From the NCBI GenBank assembly GCA_014595895.1, contig JABUKB010000003.1, positions 62,001-126,000 of the forward strand: a stretch of 64,000 nucleotides of DNA, read 5' to 3'. A model generated the notes under the pieces. It was not told the origin of the DNA. It saw only the letters and a program-made list of their open reading frames with translations, and did not search any database. The translations under genes and the position numbers were made by a program. The DNA comes from Lysinibacillus odysseyi. GTDB lineage: Bacteria > Bacillota > Bacilli > Bacillales_A > Planococcaceae. Shown here one piece after another: positions 46,718 through 55,050 of the stretch. Every line of letters begins with the position of its first letter. The first letter of the stretch is position 1.

Positions 46718-46978
46718 CTTTAACCATCCTCTATATTTTTAACTATCATATTCTAAAAACGAAAACATGGTGCTGTAGTGTAGATTTTCCAACAACTAGA
46801 CCAGCTTGTCCGTTAGTTAAAAAATCTTTAAAAAATTTAAAATTTCAGAGCAGATAGGACGTATCCTAGCAGGTGCTATTTAACGCTCCCTAATACAGTG
46901 ACCCCACATTTCCTTATGCATATAATTAGTGTTTCTGTGCAAAATGAGTCAAGGACTAAATATAAGGGAGAGTAAATA

Positions 46979-48364
46979 ATGAGTACACCCTATAAAGGTA
47001 CAAATAAGTTGATTACGGGAATTGTATTTGGAGTATTAACATTTTGGCTTTTTGCTCAAGCAATTGTCAACATCGTTCCTGCAGTTCAAAGCGATTTAGG
47101 AATTTCTTCCGGAACATTAAACATTGCAATTAGTTTAACAGCCCTTTTTTCAGGTATTTTTATAGTCGCTGCAGGTGGTCTTGCTGATAAAGTTGGTCGA
47201 AAAAAAATAACGAACATCGGACTCGTATTGAGTATTATTGGTTCCCTTTGCTTAGTATTAACGAACGGTTCTACATTACTCATTATCGGGCGAATTATTC
47301 AAGGTTTATCGGCTGCATGTATTATGCCTTCCACGATTGCCTTGATGAAGGAATATTTTGAAGGGGCTGAACGTCAACGAGCACTTAGTTACTGGTCAAT
47401 CGGTTCTTGGGGCGGTTCTGGTGTATGTTCTTTATTAGGCGGAGCGATTGCAACCTATATGGGATGGCGTTGGATTTTCATCTTCTCCATTATCTTTGCC
47501 ATTCTTGCACTATGGTTAATAAAGGATACCCCTGAAAGCAAGGCACAGCAAAATGGCGATTCCAAGTTTGATGTTAGCGGACTAATCGTTTTCATTATAA
47601 CGATGGTTGCACTGAATATTTTTATTACACAAGGTGCGGAAATAGGCTGGACAAGCTTATTGACTATCATATTGTTAATTGTTGCAGTCATCGGTGCCAT
47701 TGTCTTTATAAAAGTGGAAAATGGGAAACCCAATGCCCTCATCGATTTTGAATTATTTAAAAACGCGCCGTACACAGGGGCAACTGTTTCTAACTTCTTT
47801 CTCAATGCTGTCGCTGGAACACTTGTTGTTGCGAATACGTATGTACAGGAAGGAAGAGGCTTTACATCTTTCCAATCGGGTATGCTTTCAATAGGTTACC
47901 TTATTGCGGTACTTGCGATGATCCGTGTCGGAGAGAAAATCCTGCAAAGAATCGGTGCGAAAAAACCAATGCTGTGGGGAACACTGTTGACACTTATCGG
48001 GGTTGGGGTAATGAGCTTAACATTCCTCTCAGATTTTGCTTACACAATCGTGGTATTTATCGGATTCGCTTTGTTCGGATTAGGGTTGGGGATTTATGCA
48101 ACACCATCTACAGATACCGCAGTTTCAAATGCACCTAACGATAAAATCGGTGCAGCATCAGGGATTTATAAAATGGCAAGTTCTCTCGGTTCGGCCTTCG
48201 GGGTTGCAATTTCTGCGACTGTCTATGCTATGATTGCAAATAACACTGGCGTACATGCAGCCGCAACTGGAGGTATTGTTACCAATGTTATTTTCACAGG
48301 TATCGCATTGTTATCAATTATCTTCATGGTTCCTAATGATGCCGGTAAAAGTGAAGTTAAATAA
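46979..48364 (+). CDS. norB: NorB-like MFS multidrug efflux transporter
   Basis: A 461-residue transporter with 14 predicted spans of the DHA2 group. It strongly resembles S. aureus NorB as I recall it: shared stretches are ITFWLFAQ-like at the start, LADKVGRKKITNIG (motif A), RALSYWSIGSWGGSGVCS and LGLGIYATPSTDTAVSNAP. NorB exports quinolones and other compounds by proton antiport. ATG follows AAGGGAGAG. An amidohydrolase gene follows at 11 bases, so the export cargo may be linked to an N-acyl compound. Confidence 0.85.
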   Translation: MSTPYKGTNKLITGIVFGVLTFWLFAQAIVNIVPAVQSDLGISSGTLNIAISLTALFSGIFIVAAGGLADKVGRKKITNIGLVLSIIGSLCLVLTNGSTLLIIGRIIQGLSAACIMPSTIALMKEYFEGAERQRALSYWSIGSWGGSGVCSLLGGAIATYMGWRWIFIFSIIFAILALWLIKDTPESKAQQNGDSKFDVSGLIVFIITMVALNIFITQGAEIGWTSLLTIILLIVAVIGAIVFIKVENGKPNALIDFELFKNAPYTGATVSNFFLNAVAGTLVVANTYVQEGRGFTSFQSGMLSIGYLIAVLAMIRVGEKILQRIGAKKPMLWGTLLTLIGVGVMSLTFLSDFAYTIVVFIGFALFGLGLGIYATPSTDTAVSNAPNDKIGAASGIYKMASSLGSAFGVAISATVYAMIANNTGVHAAATGGIVTNVIFTGIALLSIIFMVPNDAGKSEVK

Positions 48365-48375
48365 GGAGTGTTTGC

Positions 48376-49560
48376 ATGATGAAGGACAAGTTAATGGAAA
48401 TGTTGGATGAACGTAAAGATGAAATGATTCAAATCCGCCGTTTTTTACATGAACATCCTGAATTATCATTTAAAGAAGAAAAAACAGCTCAGTATATTGC
48501 GGATTTCTACAAAGGAAAAGATGTCGATATACAAACCAATGTCGGAAATGGCTACGGGATTGTTGTAACGATAGCAGGTGGAAAACCCGGGAAAACAATT
48601 GGCTTGCGCGCAGATTTTGATGCGCTTCCAATTGTAGAAGAAACGCCCGTGCCATTCAAATCAAAAAATGAAGGTGTCATGCATGCATGTGGACATGATG
48701 GTCATACGGCTTATTTGCTAGTTCTTGCAGATTGTCTCATTCAGCTGAAATCAGAGCTATCTGGCACTATTAAAATCATTCACCAGCATGCTGAAGAGGT
48801 TCCGCCGGGCGGGGCAAAAAGTATTGTAGAATCTGGGCTGCTGGATGATCTAGAGGAAGTATATGGAATTCATTTACTGCCAATTGCTCCTGTAGGAATG
48901 GTGGGCTACAATAAAGGCTATGCATTTAATGGTAGAGCCTATATGAAGTTAAAAATTCAAGGTCGAGGCGGGCATGGTTCTTCACCGCATTTAGCAAATG
49001 ATGCCATTGTGGCTGGCGCTCATTTTGTCACGGCAGTGCAAACTATCATAAGTCGTCGCTTAAGTCCATTTGACATAGGCGTAATCACCATCGGATCGTT
49101 TGATGGAGCTGGTACCTTTAACGTGATAAAAGACAGCGTAGAACTTGAAGGCGATATAAGGTACATGACCATGCAAACAAAAGAAACGATTGAACGTGAA
49201 TTAAAACGTCTTGTTAAGGGACTGGAGGCAGAGTTCGATGTAAGTTGTGAACTCACATATACTCCAGACTATCCACCGTTGTACAATAACCCTGAAATTA
49301 CAGAAAAAGTCGCTGTAGCGCTTAAAAATTCAGGTATAACAGAAATTAAAGAGGTAAAGGAAGTGCCACCCATGGCACCTTCGGAAGACTTTGCGTATTA
49401 TGCTGAAAAGTTCCCTGCTTGTTTCTTTTATATTGCATGTACACCAAAAGGCGTTCAAGATCCATATTTCAATCACCATCCAAAATTTGATATCGATGAA
49501 GATGCCCTGTTAGTTGCTGCAAAAGCTGTTGGCCAAGTTGTTTGTAGTAGCCAGGAATAA
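48376..49560 (+). CDS. M20-family amidohydrolase (N-acyl amino acid hydrolase type)
   Basis: A 394-residue di-metal amidohydrolase. Metal ligands lie in HACGHDGHTAYLL (about 101-113), HQHAEEVPPGGA (about 136), a His in EVYGIHLLP and one near the C-terminus (YFNHHPKFD). This is the group that includes aminoacylase, hippurate hydrolase and indole-acetyl-amino-acid hydrolases. The start ATG follows AAGGAG and is 11 bases after norB, so they are co-transcribed. The substrate is unknown. Confidence 0.9.
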   Translation: MMKDKLMEMLDERKDEMIQIRRFLHEHPELSFKEEKTAQYIADFYKGKDVDIQTNVGNGYGIVVTIAGGKPGKTIGLRADFDALPIVEETPVPFKSKNEGVMHACGHDGHTAYLLVLADCLIQLKSELSGTIKIIHQHAEEVPPGGAKSIVESGLLDDLEEVYGIHLLPIAPVGMVGYNKGYAFNGRAYMKLKIQGRGGHGSSPHLANDAIVAGAHFVTAVQTIISRRLSPFDIGVITIGSFDGAGTFNVIKDSVELEGDIRYMTMQTKETIERELKRLVKGLEAEFDVSCELTYTPDYPPLYNNPEITEKVAVALKNSGITEIKEVKEVPPMAPSEDFAYYAEKFPACFFYIACTPKGVQDPYFNHHPKFDIDEDALLVAAKAVGQVVCSSQE

Positions 49561-49610
49561 CGAAAGCATAAAAGATGCAACGTTAAAAGGTTTAGGCTAT
49601 AAATAAAAAC

Positions 49611-49654
49611 AATAAGCATATTTGAGGCTAGAACACGTCTCAAATATGCTTATT
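49611..49654. terminator. Bidirectional terminator
   Basis: A 16-bp stem AATAAGCATATTTGAG with CTCAAATATGCTTATT. It ends the norB operon and the convergent isoprenylcysteine-methyltransferase-like gene. Confidence 0.92.
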
Positions 49655-49655
49655 G

Positions 49656-50192
49656 CTATTTTGCATTGCGTTCGATAATAGAGGAGGTATAATTCGTCAC
49701 TTCTTTCAACGCTTTTTCCTCCATCGGAATCCGAATTGAGAGGATGATGAAATTTAAAATTGTAAAACAAATAGCCGTTACATATGCCTGGAACATGAGC
49801 GGGAGCACGGCAATCTCAAGGCAAACGACTAAATAATTTGGATGGCGGATATATGCATACGGCCCTTTCGCCACTACATTCGCACCCGGTAAAATAATAA
49901 TTTTTGTATTCCAAAATTTACCTAGCGATACTAAACACCATACCCGGAACAGTTGCAGCAATAAAAATACAAATAATAATCCATAATGCGGTATAGGACT
50001 GGATTTAAAATAGCTGACTTCTATAAGAAGACTTATGAAAAAACTCACGTGCAGCAAAATCATAAACGGATAATGGGAAGCTCCGACTTCATAGGCCCCT
50101 TTTGCAAGCATTGATTTTTCATTTCTTTTGGCAACGAAAAGTTCTACCAACCTTTGGATAATAACGAAAGCTAGAATGAGGTAAAAAACCAT
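49656..50192 (-). CDS. Isoprenylcysteine carboxyl methyltransferase family protein (YpbQ/BpsB-like)
   Basis: A 178-residue membrane methyltransferase with about four spans and the C-terminal SAM-binding motif GPYAYIRHPNYLVV (about 126-139). In B. subtilis the homologue next to the type III polyketide synthase methylates alkylpyrones. Start at ATG 50192, which follows GGAGGGAG and is adjacent to the polyketide synthase stop; the longer frame overlaps that gene. The pairing supports the same role. Confidence 0.88.
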   Translation of the reverse strand: MVFYLILAFVIIQRLVELFVAKRNEKSMLAKGAYEVGASHYPFMILLHVSFFISLLIEVSYFKSSPIPHYGLLFVFLLLQLFRVWCLVSLGKFWNTKIIILPGANVVAKGPYAYIRHPNYLVVCLEIAVLPLMFQAYVTAICFTILNFIILSIRIPMEEKALKEVTNYTSSIIERNAK

Positions 50193-50193
50193 C

Positions 50194-51282
50194 TTACTCC
50201 CTCCATTCCAATAACACGGCTTCCCCACTAAACCCAGGACCTAGAGCTACTAGCAACCCAACTGTATTTGGTTTATTTTTCTTTAACATAAATTGTTCTA
50301 AAACATATAGCACTGTAGGGGAAGACATATTACCATGTGCTTTTAATATTTCACGTGAAACAGCCGTATGCTCTTGTGTTAACTGTAACGCTTCCTCATA
50401 AGCATTTAATACCTTTTTCCCGCCAGGATGTGCCACAAAATTATCGATTTGCTCTGGTGACATATCATAGTTACTTAAGAATGCATGAATAAAAGGACCC
50501 AGCCACTGTGAGATGATGGCTGGAATACTTTTAGAAAATACTACATGCAGCCCGCCATTTTTCACATCCCATCCCATTACATCTTCGGAATCGTGCATCC
50601 ACTTTGATCCACGGCCAAGGATGTGCGGTGTAGTGATGTCCTGCTTAAACTCTACATGATCACCACAAATGAGTACACACGCGGCTCCGTCCGCAAACAA
50701 GGATGTACCCACTAAATTGCTTTTTGTATAATCATCTTTCTGAAATGTTAGACTGCAAAGCTCTACGCAAACTACCAGGACTTTAGCCTCTGGATAAGCT
50801 TTGCAATAATCGTAGGCCCTGCTAATGCCAGCCGCTCCCCCAGCGCAGCCAAGTCCCCAGATTGGTATCCTAACGGTTTGATCTGAAAAAGGCAGGATAT
50901 TCATAACACGTGCTTCAATGCTTGGCGTTGAAATCCCTGTGCTGCTGACGAAAAATATGGCATCAATGTCTTCTGTTGAAATATTCTCTCGTAAAAATGA
51001 GCGATTCGTTAAACATCTTTGAATGACTTCCACACTATACGTAGTAGCTAACCGAATATAAAGTTCGTTGCGTTCTTCAAAAGTATGATCCTCGCGATAC
51101 CAATCAGGTGGAACACAAAAATTGCGTGTTTCAATTTCACCATTTTCAAAGACTTTCAATAACCGATCTAATCTTGAAATTTTGTGTTGAAAAAGCTCTT
51201 TTGTCAATTGTTCAATATTGGACTGAGTCAACGAGAAAGGTGGCGTATATGTACCAACCGAAGCTATTTTAGGAATGATCAT
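50194..51282 (-). CDS. bpsA: Type III polyketide synthase (BpsA-like)
   Basis: A 362-residue chalcone-synthase-fold enzyme. The catalytic Cys146 is in WGLGCAGGAAG, the His in FVAHPGGKKVL and the Asn in HGNMSSPTVLY. B. subtilis BpsA extends fatty acyl starters with malonyl-CoA to triketide pyrones; the product here is inferred to be an alkylpyrone later methylated by the next gene. Size matches BpsA (about 365). The AAGGAG site is only two bases from ATG. Confidence 0.92.
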   Translation of the reverse strand: MIIPKIASVGTYTPPFSLTQSNIEQLTKELFQHKISRLDRLLKVFENGEIETRNFCVPPDWYREDHTFEERNELYIRLATTYSVEVIQRCLTNRSFLRENISTEDIDAIFFVSSTGISTPSIEARVMNILPFSDQTVRIPIWGLGCAGGAAGISRAYDYCKAYPEAKVLVVCVELCSLTFQKDDYTKSNLVGTSLFADGAACVLICGDHVEFKQDITTPHILGRGSKWMHDSEDVMGWDVKNGGLHVVFSKSIPAIISQWLGPFIHAFLSNYDMSPEQIDNFVAHPGGKKVLNAYEEALQLTQEHTAVSREILKAHGNMSSPTVLYVLEQFMLKKNKPNTVGLLVALGPGFSGEAVLLEWRE

Positions 51283-51436
51283 TTCTCCTTATCTTTTACT
51301 TTTTTTCAATATATTAATAAGGTAAAAGAAATATACTAAAGGGTCAAGGAATCCCTCCTGTATGCTGTTTTAAAAATGTAGGTATATCCATTTAAAACAA
51401 CATCACTTTTTGCGTAGCGCTTACCACATATAAAAA

Positions 51437-51465
51437 GAGCACCGTCCATTATATAGATAGTGCTC
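51437..51465 (-). terminator. Terminator after the VanW gene
   Basis: On the minus strand GAGCAC pairs with GUGCUC around a 17-base loop, followed by UUUUUAU. Confidence 0.7.
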
Positions 51466-51502
51466 AAAAATTGTACGCAACCTTACATGAACCGCAACTG
51501 CC

Positions 51503-52492
51503 TTACATAGCCTCCTGATATTTGGCTGATGTTCTTACTTCGACTGTCAAAAAGTCTTTCCCGTAAATGGTCTTGATGATGAAAGGAGCGCCGCTTATAT
51601 TCTGGAATCTGAAATCCAATCCCCCGTAGGAAACCGTGGCATCCCGTCCCTTTGGTACATAGCCTATATCTAATGAATGATGATGCCGTTCCACTACTCT
51701 AATGGGTACTTGATCGACTGCGTTAAATAGAGTAGAGGACGTTTGACAAATTCCTCCCCCAATACCCATAACTAATTTTCTATTGATAATTTCCGGTGCA
51801 GGTTGATAGCCGTTCGCCTCATCTCTCGGACCTACCACTGTATTGAAAGAGAAATAATCGCCATCTCCAACAATGACATTATTGATAGCCTCTGCTGATA
51901 ACTCAATATTTCTATTTCTACCTGTGTCTGCACTGTTAAAATACGTTGTATAGGAAGCCACTACTACATCTTCTAGAGACGGGATATCTTCTAAATCATA
52001 GCCGCTTTCTAGAAAATACAAAGGCATTTCGACATTTCCACCGTTCACTGATGCTGCGAGAATTTTCTCTATTAATTCACTTTCTTTTAATATCACCATA
52101 GGGCTTCCTTTTATGATTTGCCCATTGCCACTCAAACGATCCAACACCATTCGCTTGTCATAACCCGATTTTTCTTCGGTCCCTCTGGCTAGTTCTTTCG
52201 CTAATTGTTCAATGTTCTTTTTATACGATTCAAAGTTTTCCTCGTAACCTAAATCTTGCGGGGAAAGCGTGTGAATGATTTCCGAAGTATTTGGGTCCAC
52301 AATATTTACTATTACAGGCTCTAGTGTTGTTTCCTGTACTTCACTGTTCACCGGCTTCTTTGTTTCTGCAAGCTGTTGTTCCAATTCGGTTACTTTTTTC
52401 TCTAACATTTGTTCTTTCTCCGATTTCCCCAGACAACCCGCCAAGCCGATCATACATAGGAAACAAAATAACATGCTCCACTTTTTCTTCAC
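51503..52492 (-). CDS. VanW-family lipoprotein
   Basis: A 329-residue exported protein. The signal MKKKWSMLFCFLCMIGLAGC gives a lipobox Cys20. A short coiled coil (about 24-46) and a DUF-like linker follow. The C-terminal VanW domain carries VGPRDEANGYQPAPEI, GGGICQTSSTLFNA and RHHHSLDIGYVPKGRDATV. VanW domains occur in glycopeptide clusters and many wall-linked proteins; the function is not known. Start is GTG 52492 after AGGTAGGTG. It is close to spore-coat and wall genes but has its own terminator. Confidence 0.9.
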   Translation of the reverse strand: MKKKWSMLFCFLCMIGLAGCLGKSEKEQMLEKKVTELEQQLAETKKPVNSEVQETTLEPVIVNIVDPNTSEIIHTLSPQDLGYEENFESYKKNIEQLAKELARGTEEKSGYDKRMVLDRLSGNGQIIKGSPMVILKESELIEKILAASVNGGNVEMPLYFLESGYDLEDIPSLEDVVVASYTTYFNSADTGRNRNIELSAEAINNVIVGDGDYFSFNTVVGPRDEANGYQPAPEIINRKLVMGIGGGICQTSSTLFNAVDQVPIRVVERHHHSLDIGYVPKGRDATVSYGGLDFRFQNISGAPFIIKTIYGKDFLTVEVRTSAKYQEAM

Positions 52493-52607
52493 TTTTGAAC
52501 ACCTACCTCTAAGGTACTTCTACAGAAACATCTTATTCTTATAGCCATGGCAATGTGTTTATTTTCTCCACTTTCGCGAATAACTACTCCTTATTTACAA
52601 AGGAAAA

Positions 52608-52645
52608 CACGCTTCAAAAGTTTGAAAAATCCCTTTTGAAACGTG
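52608..52645 (-). terminator. Terminator after cotD
   Basis: On the minus strand CACGUUUCAAAAG pairs with CUUUUGAAGCGUG, followed by UUUUCCUUU. Confidence 0.85.
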
Positions 52646-52670
52646 CTTTTATACTAATGAATGAACCTGC

Positions 52671-53033
52671 TTACCAGCCTCTTCTTCTTGAACAACCGCA
52701 TCCCCGTGGCATAAATGGTGTTCCGCACATTGTATTTGTTTCATAACATTCATTTACTACAGATTCAGTATGTGGGAAATGATGTTGATTATTAATAAAA
52801 TGTTGATTCACAGTCGTTAAATGTGAGGGGTGGATATGTGGTACAACAGTGTTTGATATGTTTCTTTGTACATATTCCCGTGTCGGTGATACTTGCGGTG
52901 GTGCAAATTGAGTCGGAGCAATCTGTGTCGGTAATTGAGCAGGAGCAATCTGCGTCGGTAATTGAGTAGGGTAATTCGGAAAGCCTGGACCTCTGTTACG
53001 ATTAAATGCGCCAAATCGGTTTCTCATAGGCAA
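52671..53033 (-). CDS. cotD: Spore coat protein CotD-like
   Basis: A 120-residue inner-coat protein. The CotD-type core VVPHIHPSHLTTVNQHFI followed by NNQHHFPHTESVVNE (about residues 63-95) is diagnostic. A Pro/Gln repeat (QLPTQIAP, twice) precedes it and the C-terminus is Cys-rich (GCGCSRRRGW). The start is probably the TTG at 53033, since GGAGG is 6 bases away; the ATG two codons later is 12 bases away. CATACGTTA upstream matches a sigma-K -10. It implies a spore-former. Confidence 0.9.
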   Translation of the reverse strand: MPMRNRFGAFNRNRGPGFPNYPTQLPTQIAPAQLPTQIAPTQFAPPQVSPTREYVQRNISNTVVPHIHPSHLTTVNQHFINNQHHFPHTESVVNECYETNTMCGTPFMPRGCGCSRRRGW

Positions 53034-53410
53034 TGATATCCTCCTTCCTTTTTCGTATTGTGTTTTTACTAACGTATGAAAAGAAAACTAGGAGAACTAT
53101 TTACTTGCCTATTATTCATAAGAAAATTTGTATGGAAACATATTATTTTTTAAGAGAATAACGATGGATAAAACTTGATTACCAACCCTTTGGATGAGAA
53201 TAAGTTGACCTTTACATATTTAAACCGGAAAACTGCATACGAGACATTTAAGGAAGAACTGTTGCATTTCATTTTGCTGTAATATTGACTATTTGGGATT
53301 AAAATTTTCATTAAAAAACATGATTGACGAAGAAATAACTTTATTTTACAATTTAGTTAACTCTAGTTAATTATTTTACTTGGGTTAATAAAAAATAAGG
53401 GGATTTTTAT
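53034..53410. other. Intergenic stretch with possible sigma-K element for cotD
   Basis: On the minus strand CATACGTTA (53070-53078) fits the sigma-K -10 (CATANNNTA), about 45 bases before cotD. No convincing AC-type -35 is visible at the right distance. The remainder is AT-rich with no gene. Confidence 0.4.
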
Positions 53411-54109
53411 ATGATCAATCAGATTATTACTCGTCTGAATAAAGTAACAATTAAGCTTTGGCTACTATTTCTGCTAATGTCTCAAACGATCTATGCCATC
53501 ATGCTGAGCTATTCCATTCCAAGAATACGCCAGGAAGCAGATGGCCTTTTACTATTTGATATGAAGTCCTTGGGTTATAGTTACGAGTATGCATACACAT
53601 TCCTATCCCAATTATCAGAGAAAGGGTATGAATTGTATAAATATGTTCAATTGCCTTTAGATATTTTATTTCCTGTCCTCAATTGTTTAATGGGTCTATG
53701 TACTTTTGCTTTATTAATTCGTTTTTATAATAAGGTCCAATTTACATCACAGTTAACTCTGCATTCTTCCTTTTCAAAAATCGTATTGTCTCTCTCCTTG
53801 ATCTCTATGTTATCTGACTATGCAGAAAATATTTTGATATCCTTAATGCTTATATACAAATCGGCAGTTCCTAAATACCTTGTATACATGACAGATATTT
53901 TTACTATCACAAAAAGTATGTCCGCTTTACTATTTTATGCTTTAATCATTGCCCTCTTGTTAATAAGTGGCGTAACATGGATTCGTAGCAGGACTAAGGA
54001 GGAGCATACGGATGGAAAACTTCGGAATACGGGAGAAAAAAGCAGCACTGTTGAAGGTGTCTATACTGGAGGAAATGCTTCGTCTATTAAAGATAAAAAA
54101 CCTCAATGA
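53411..54109 (+). CDS. Four-span membrane protein overlapping a TetR gene, unrecognised
   Basis: A 232-residue protein with hydrophobic segments near residues 16-35, 80-103, 118-146 and 168-190. The extracellular loop after span 1 holds a long helical stretch. Residues after 195 are hydrophilic and are read from the same DNA as the start of the TetR gene in another frame (98-base overlap). I do not recognise a family. ATG follows AAGGGG. The tight link to a regulator suggests a sensing or efflux-related pair. Confidence 0.7.
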   Translation: MINQIITRLNKVTIKLWLLFLLMSQTIYAIMLSYSIPRIRQEADGLLLFDMKSLGYSYEYAYTFLSQLSEKGYELYKYVQLPLDILFPVLNCLMGLCTFALLIRFYNKVQFTSQLTLHSSFSKIVLSLSLISMLSDYAENILISLMLIYKSAVPKYLVYMTDIFTITKSMSALLFYALIIALLLISGVTWIRSRTKEEHTDGKLRNTGEKSSTVEGVYTGGNASSIKDKKPQ

Positions 54110-54626
54110 TATTCACATTGAGGAACTATGTTCTAACATTCATACTACAAAAGTGACTTTTTTCAAGTACTTTAGCTATAAGGAGCAGGTGTTAGATTAC
54201 TTTGTATGCAAGTGGCTTTATGACAGAAGCTTTGAAATCCTCTGCAACAAATATCAAGGTGAGGATGGGTTATATCATCTATTTCAATCCATTTGCGATG
54301 ATACGCTTCCCGGCAAAAAGATTATGATGGCACTTGTCCAGTATTATAGCAAGCTTACGGAAAAGCCAGTTGTTATTGAACCTTCATCTTATGAGTACTA
54401 CTTGTTTAACGAAGAAGCATTTCAACAGAAGGTAGAGCCTCTCAACCTACAGCAGATTTTCGTCCACTACCTCTCAGGGATTCAATCTATTCATCCTTCT
54501 CAGCATAATGAATTAGGGTGCCAATTACTTGCCTTGATGTACGGTGTCCCTATTCAAACACATATTATGGAACTGGATGATATGTATCCCTTCTATGAAT
54601 CGGGTATCAAAAACATAGTTAAGTAA
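54012..54626 (+). CDS. TetR/AcrR-family transcriptional regulator
   Basis: A 204-residue regulator. The N-terminal helix-turn-helix is IHIEELCSNIHTTKVTFFKY followed by FSYKEQVLDYFV (residues about 33-65), and the rest is a helical ligand domain. The ATG has a strong AAGGAGG 9 bases upstream, so the start inside the upstream gene is real. It would be co-transcribed with the membrane protein. Target unknown. Confidence 0.88.
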   Translation: MENFGIREKKAALLKVSILEEMLRLLKIKNLNDIHIEELCSNIHTTKVTFFKYFSYKEQVLDYFVCKWLYDRSFEILCNKYQGEDGLYHLFQSICDDTLPGKKIMMALVQYYSKLTEKPVVIEPSSYEYYLFNEEAFQQKVEPLNLQQIFVHYLSGIQSIHPSQHNELGCQLLALMYGVPIQTHIMELDDMYPFYESGIKNIVK

Positions 54627-54637
54627 GATTAAAAAAA

Positions 54638-54677
54638 GTAAAATCCGCTATTCATTAGATTGAATGGCGGATTTTAC
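54638..54677. terminator. Hairpin after the TetR gene
   Basis: GTAAAATCCGCTATTCA pairs with TGAATGGCGGATTTTAC. The T-run is better on the minus strand (TTTTTTT), so it may act in both directions. Confidence 0.75.
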
Positions 54678-55050
54678 CATTAATTATGAAAATGAGATGG
54701 TTGATTTTCTTTAGTTTTTCTAAATGAATATCATCTCTTGCAAAAGTTCGTCCCATGTTTGCTCTCTCGTGATGATTATTTTATTAAATGTTCCCTTTGG
54801 CTGCTGCCTCGCAATACTTTTTTAGGAGTTTCCAACCAAAAAGTTCAACAAACCTTTCAGGTACCTACACTGGAAATTCATTATTGAATAAATAATGAAA
54901 AAACAGCGCAAGAAATCGGAAAATGTAAATATTTACATTATTCAATGGTATTGCCTTTTCGCAGGACGTTTTTCTATCTTAAATAAAAAACCGTACCCTT
55001 AGTGCTGAATTGGAGGACCGGTAATTCATTCATGAAATTCCATATACTTT
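54678..55050. other. Intergenic stretch with an 18-bp perfect palindrome
   Basis: AATGTAAATATTTACATT at 54922-54939 is a perfect palindrome. A weak terminator-like dyad ACCG...CGGT with TTTTTT on the minus strand lies near 54987-55024 and may end the permease transcript. No ORF is supported. Confidence 0.5.

Noticed and set aside
54922-54939. TnrA/GlnR site
   Set aside because: The half-sites TGTAA and TTACA are separated by 4 bases, not the 7 needed for that motif.
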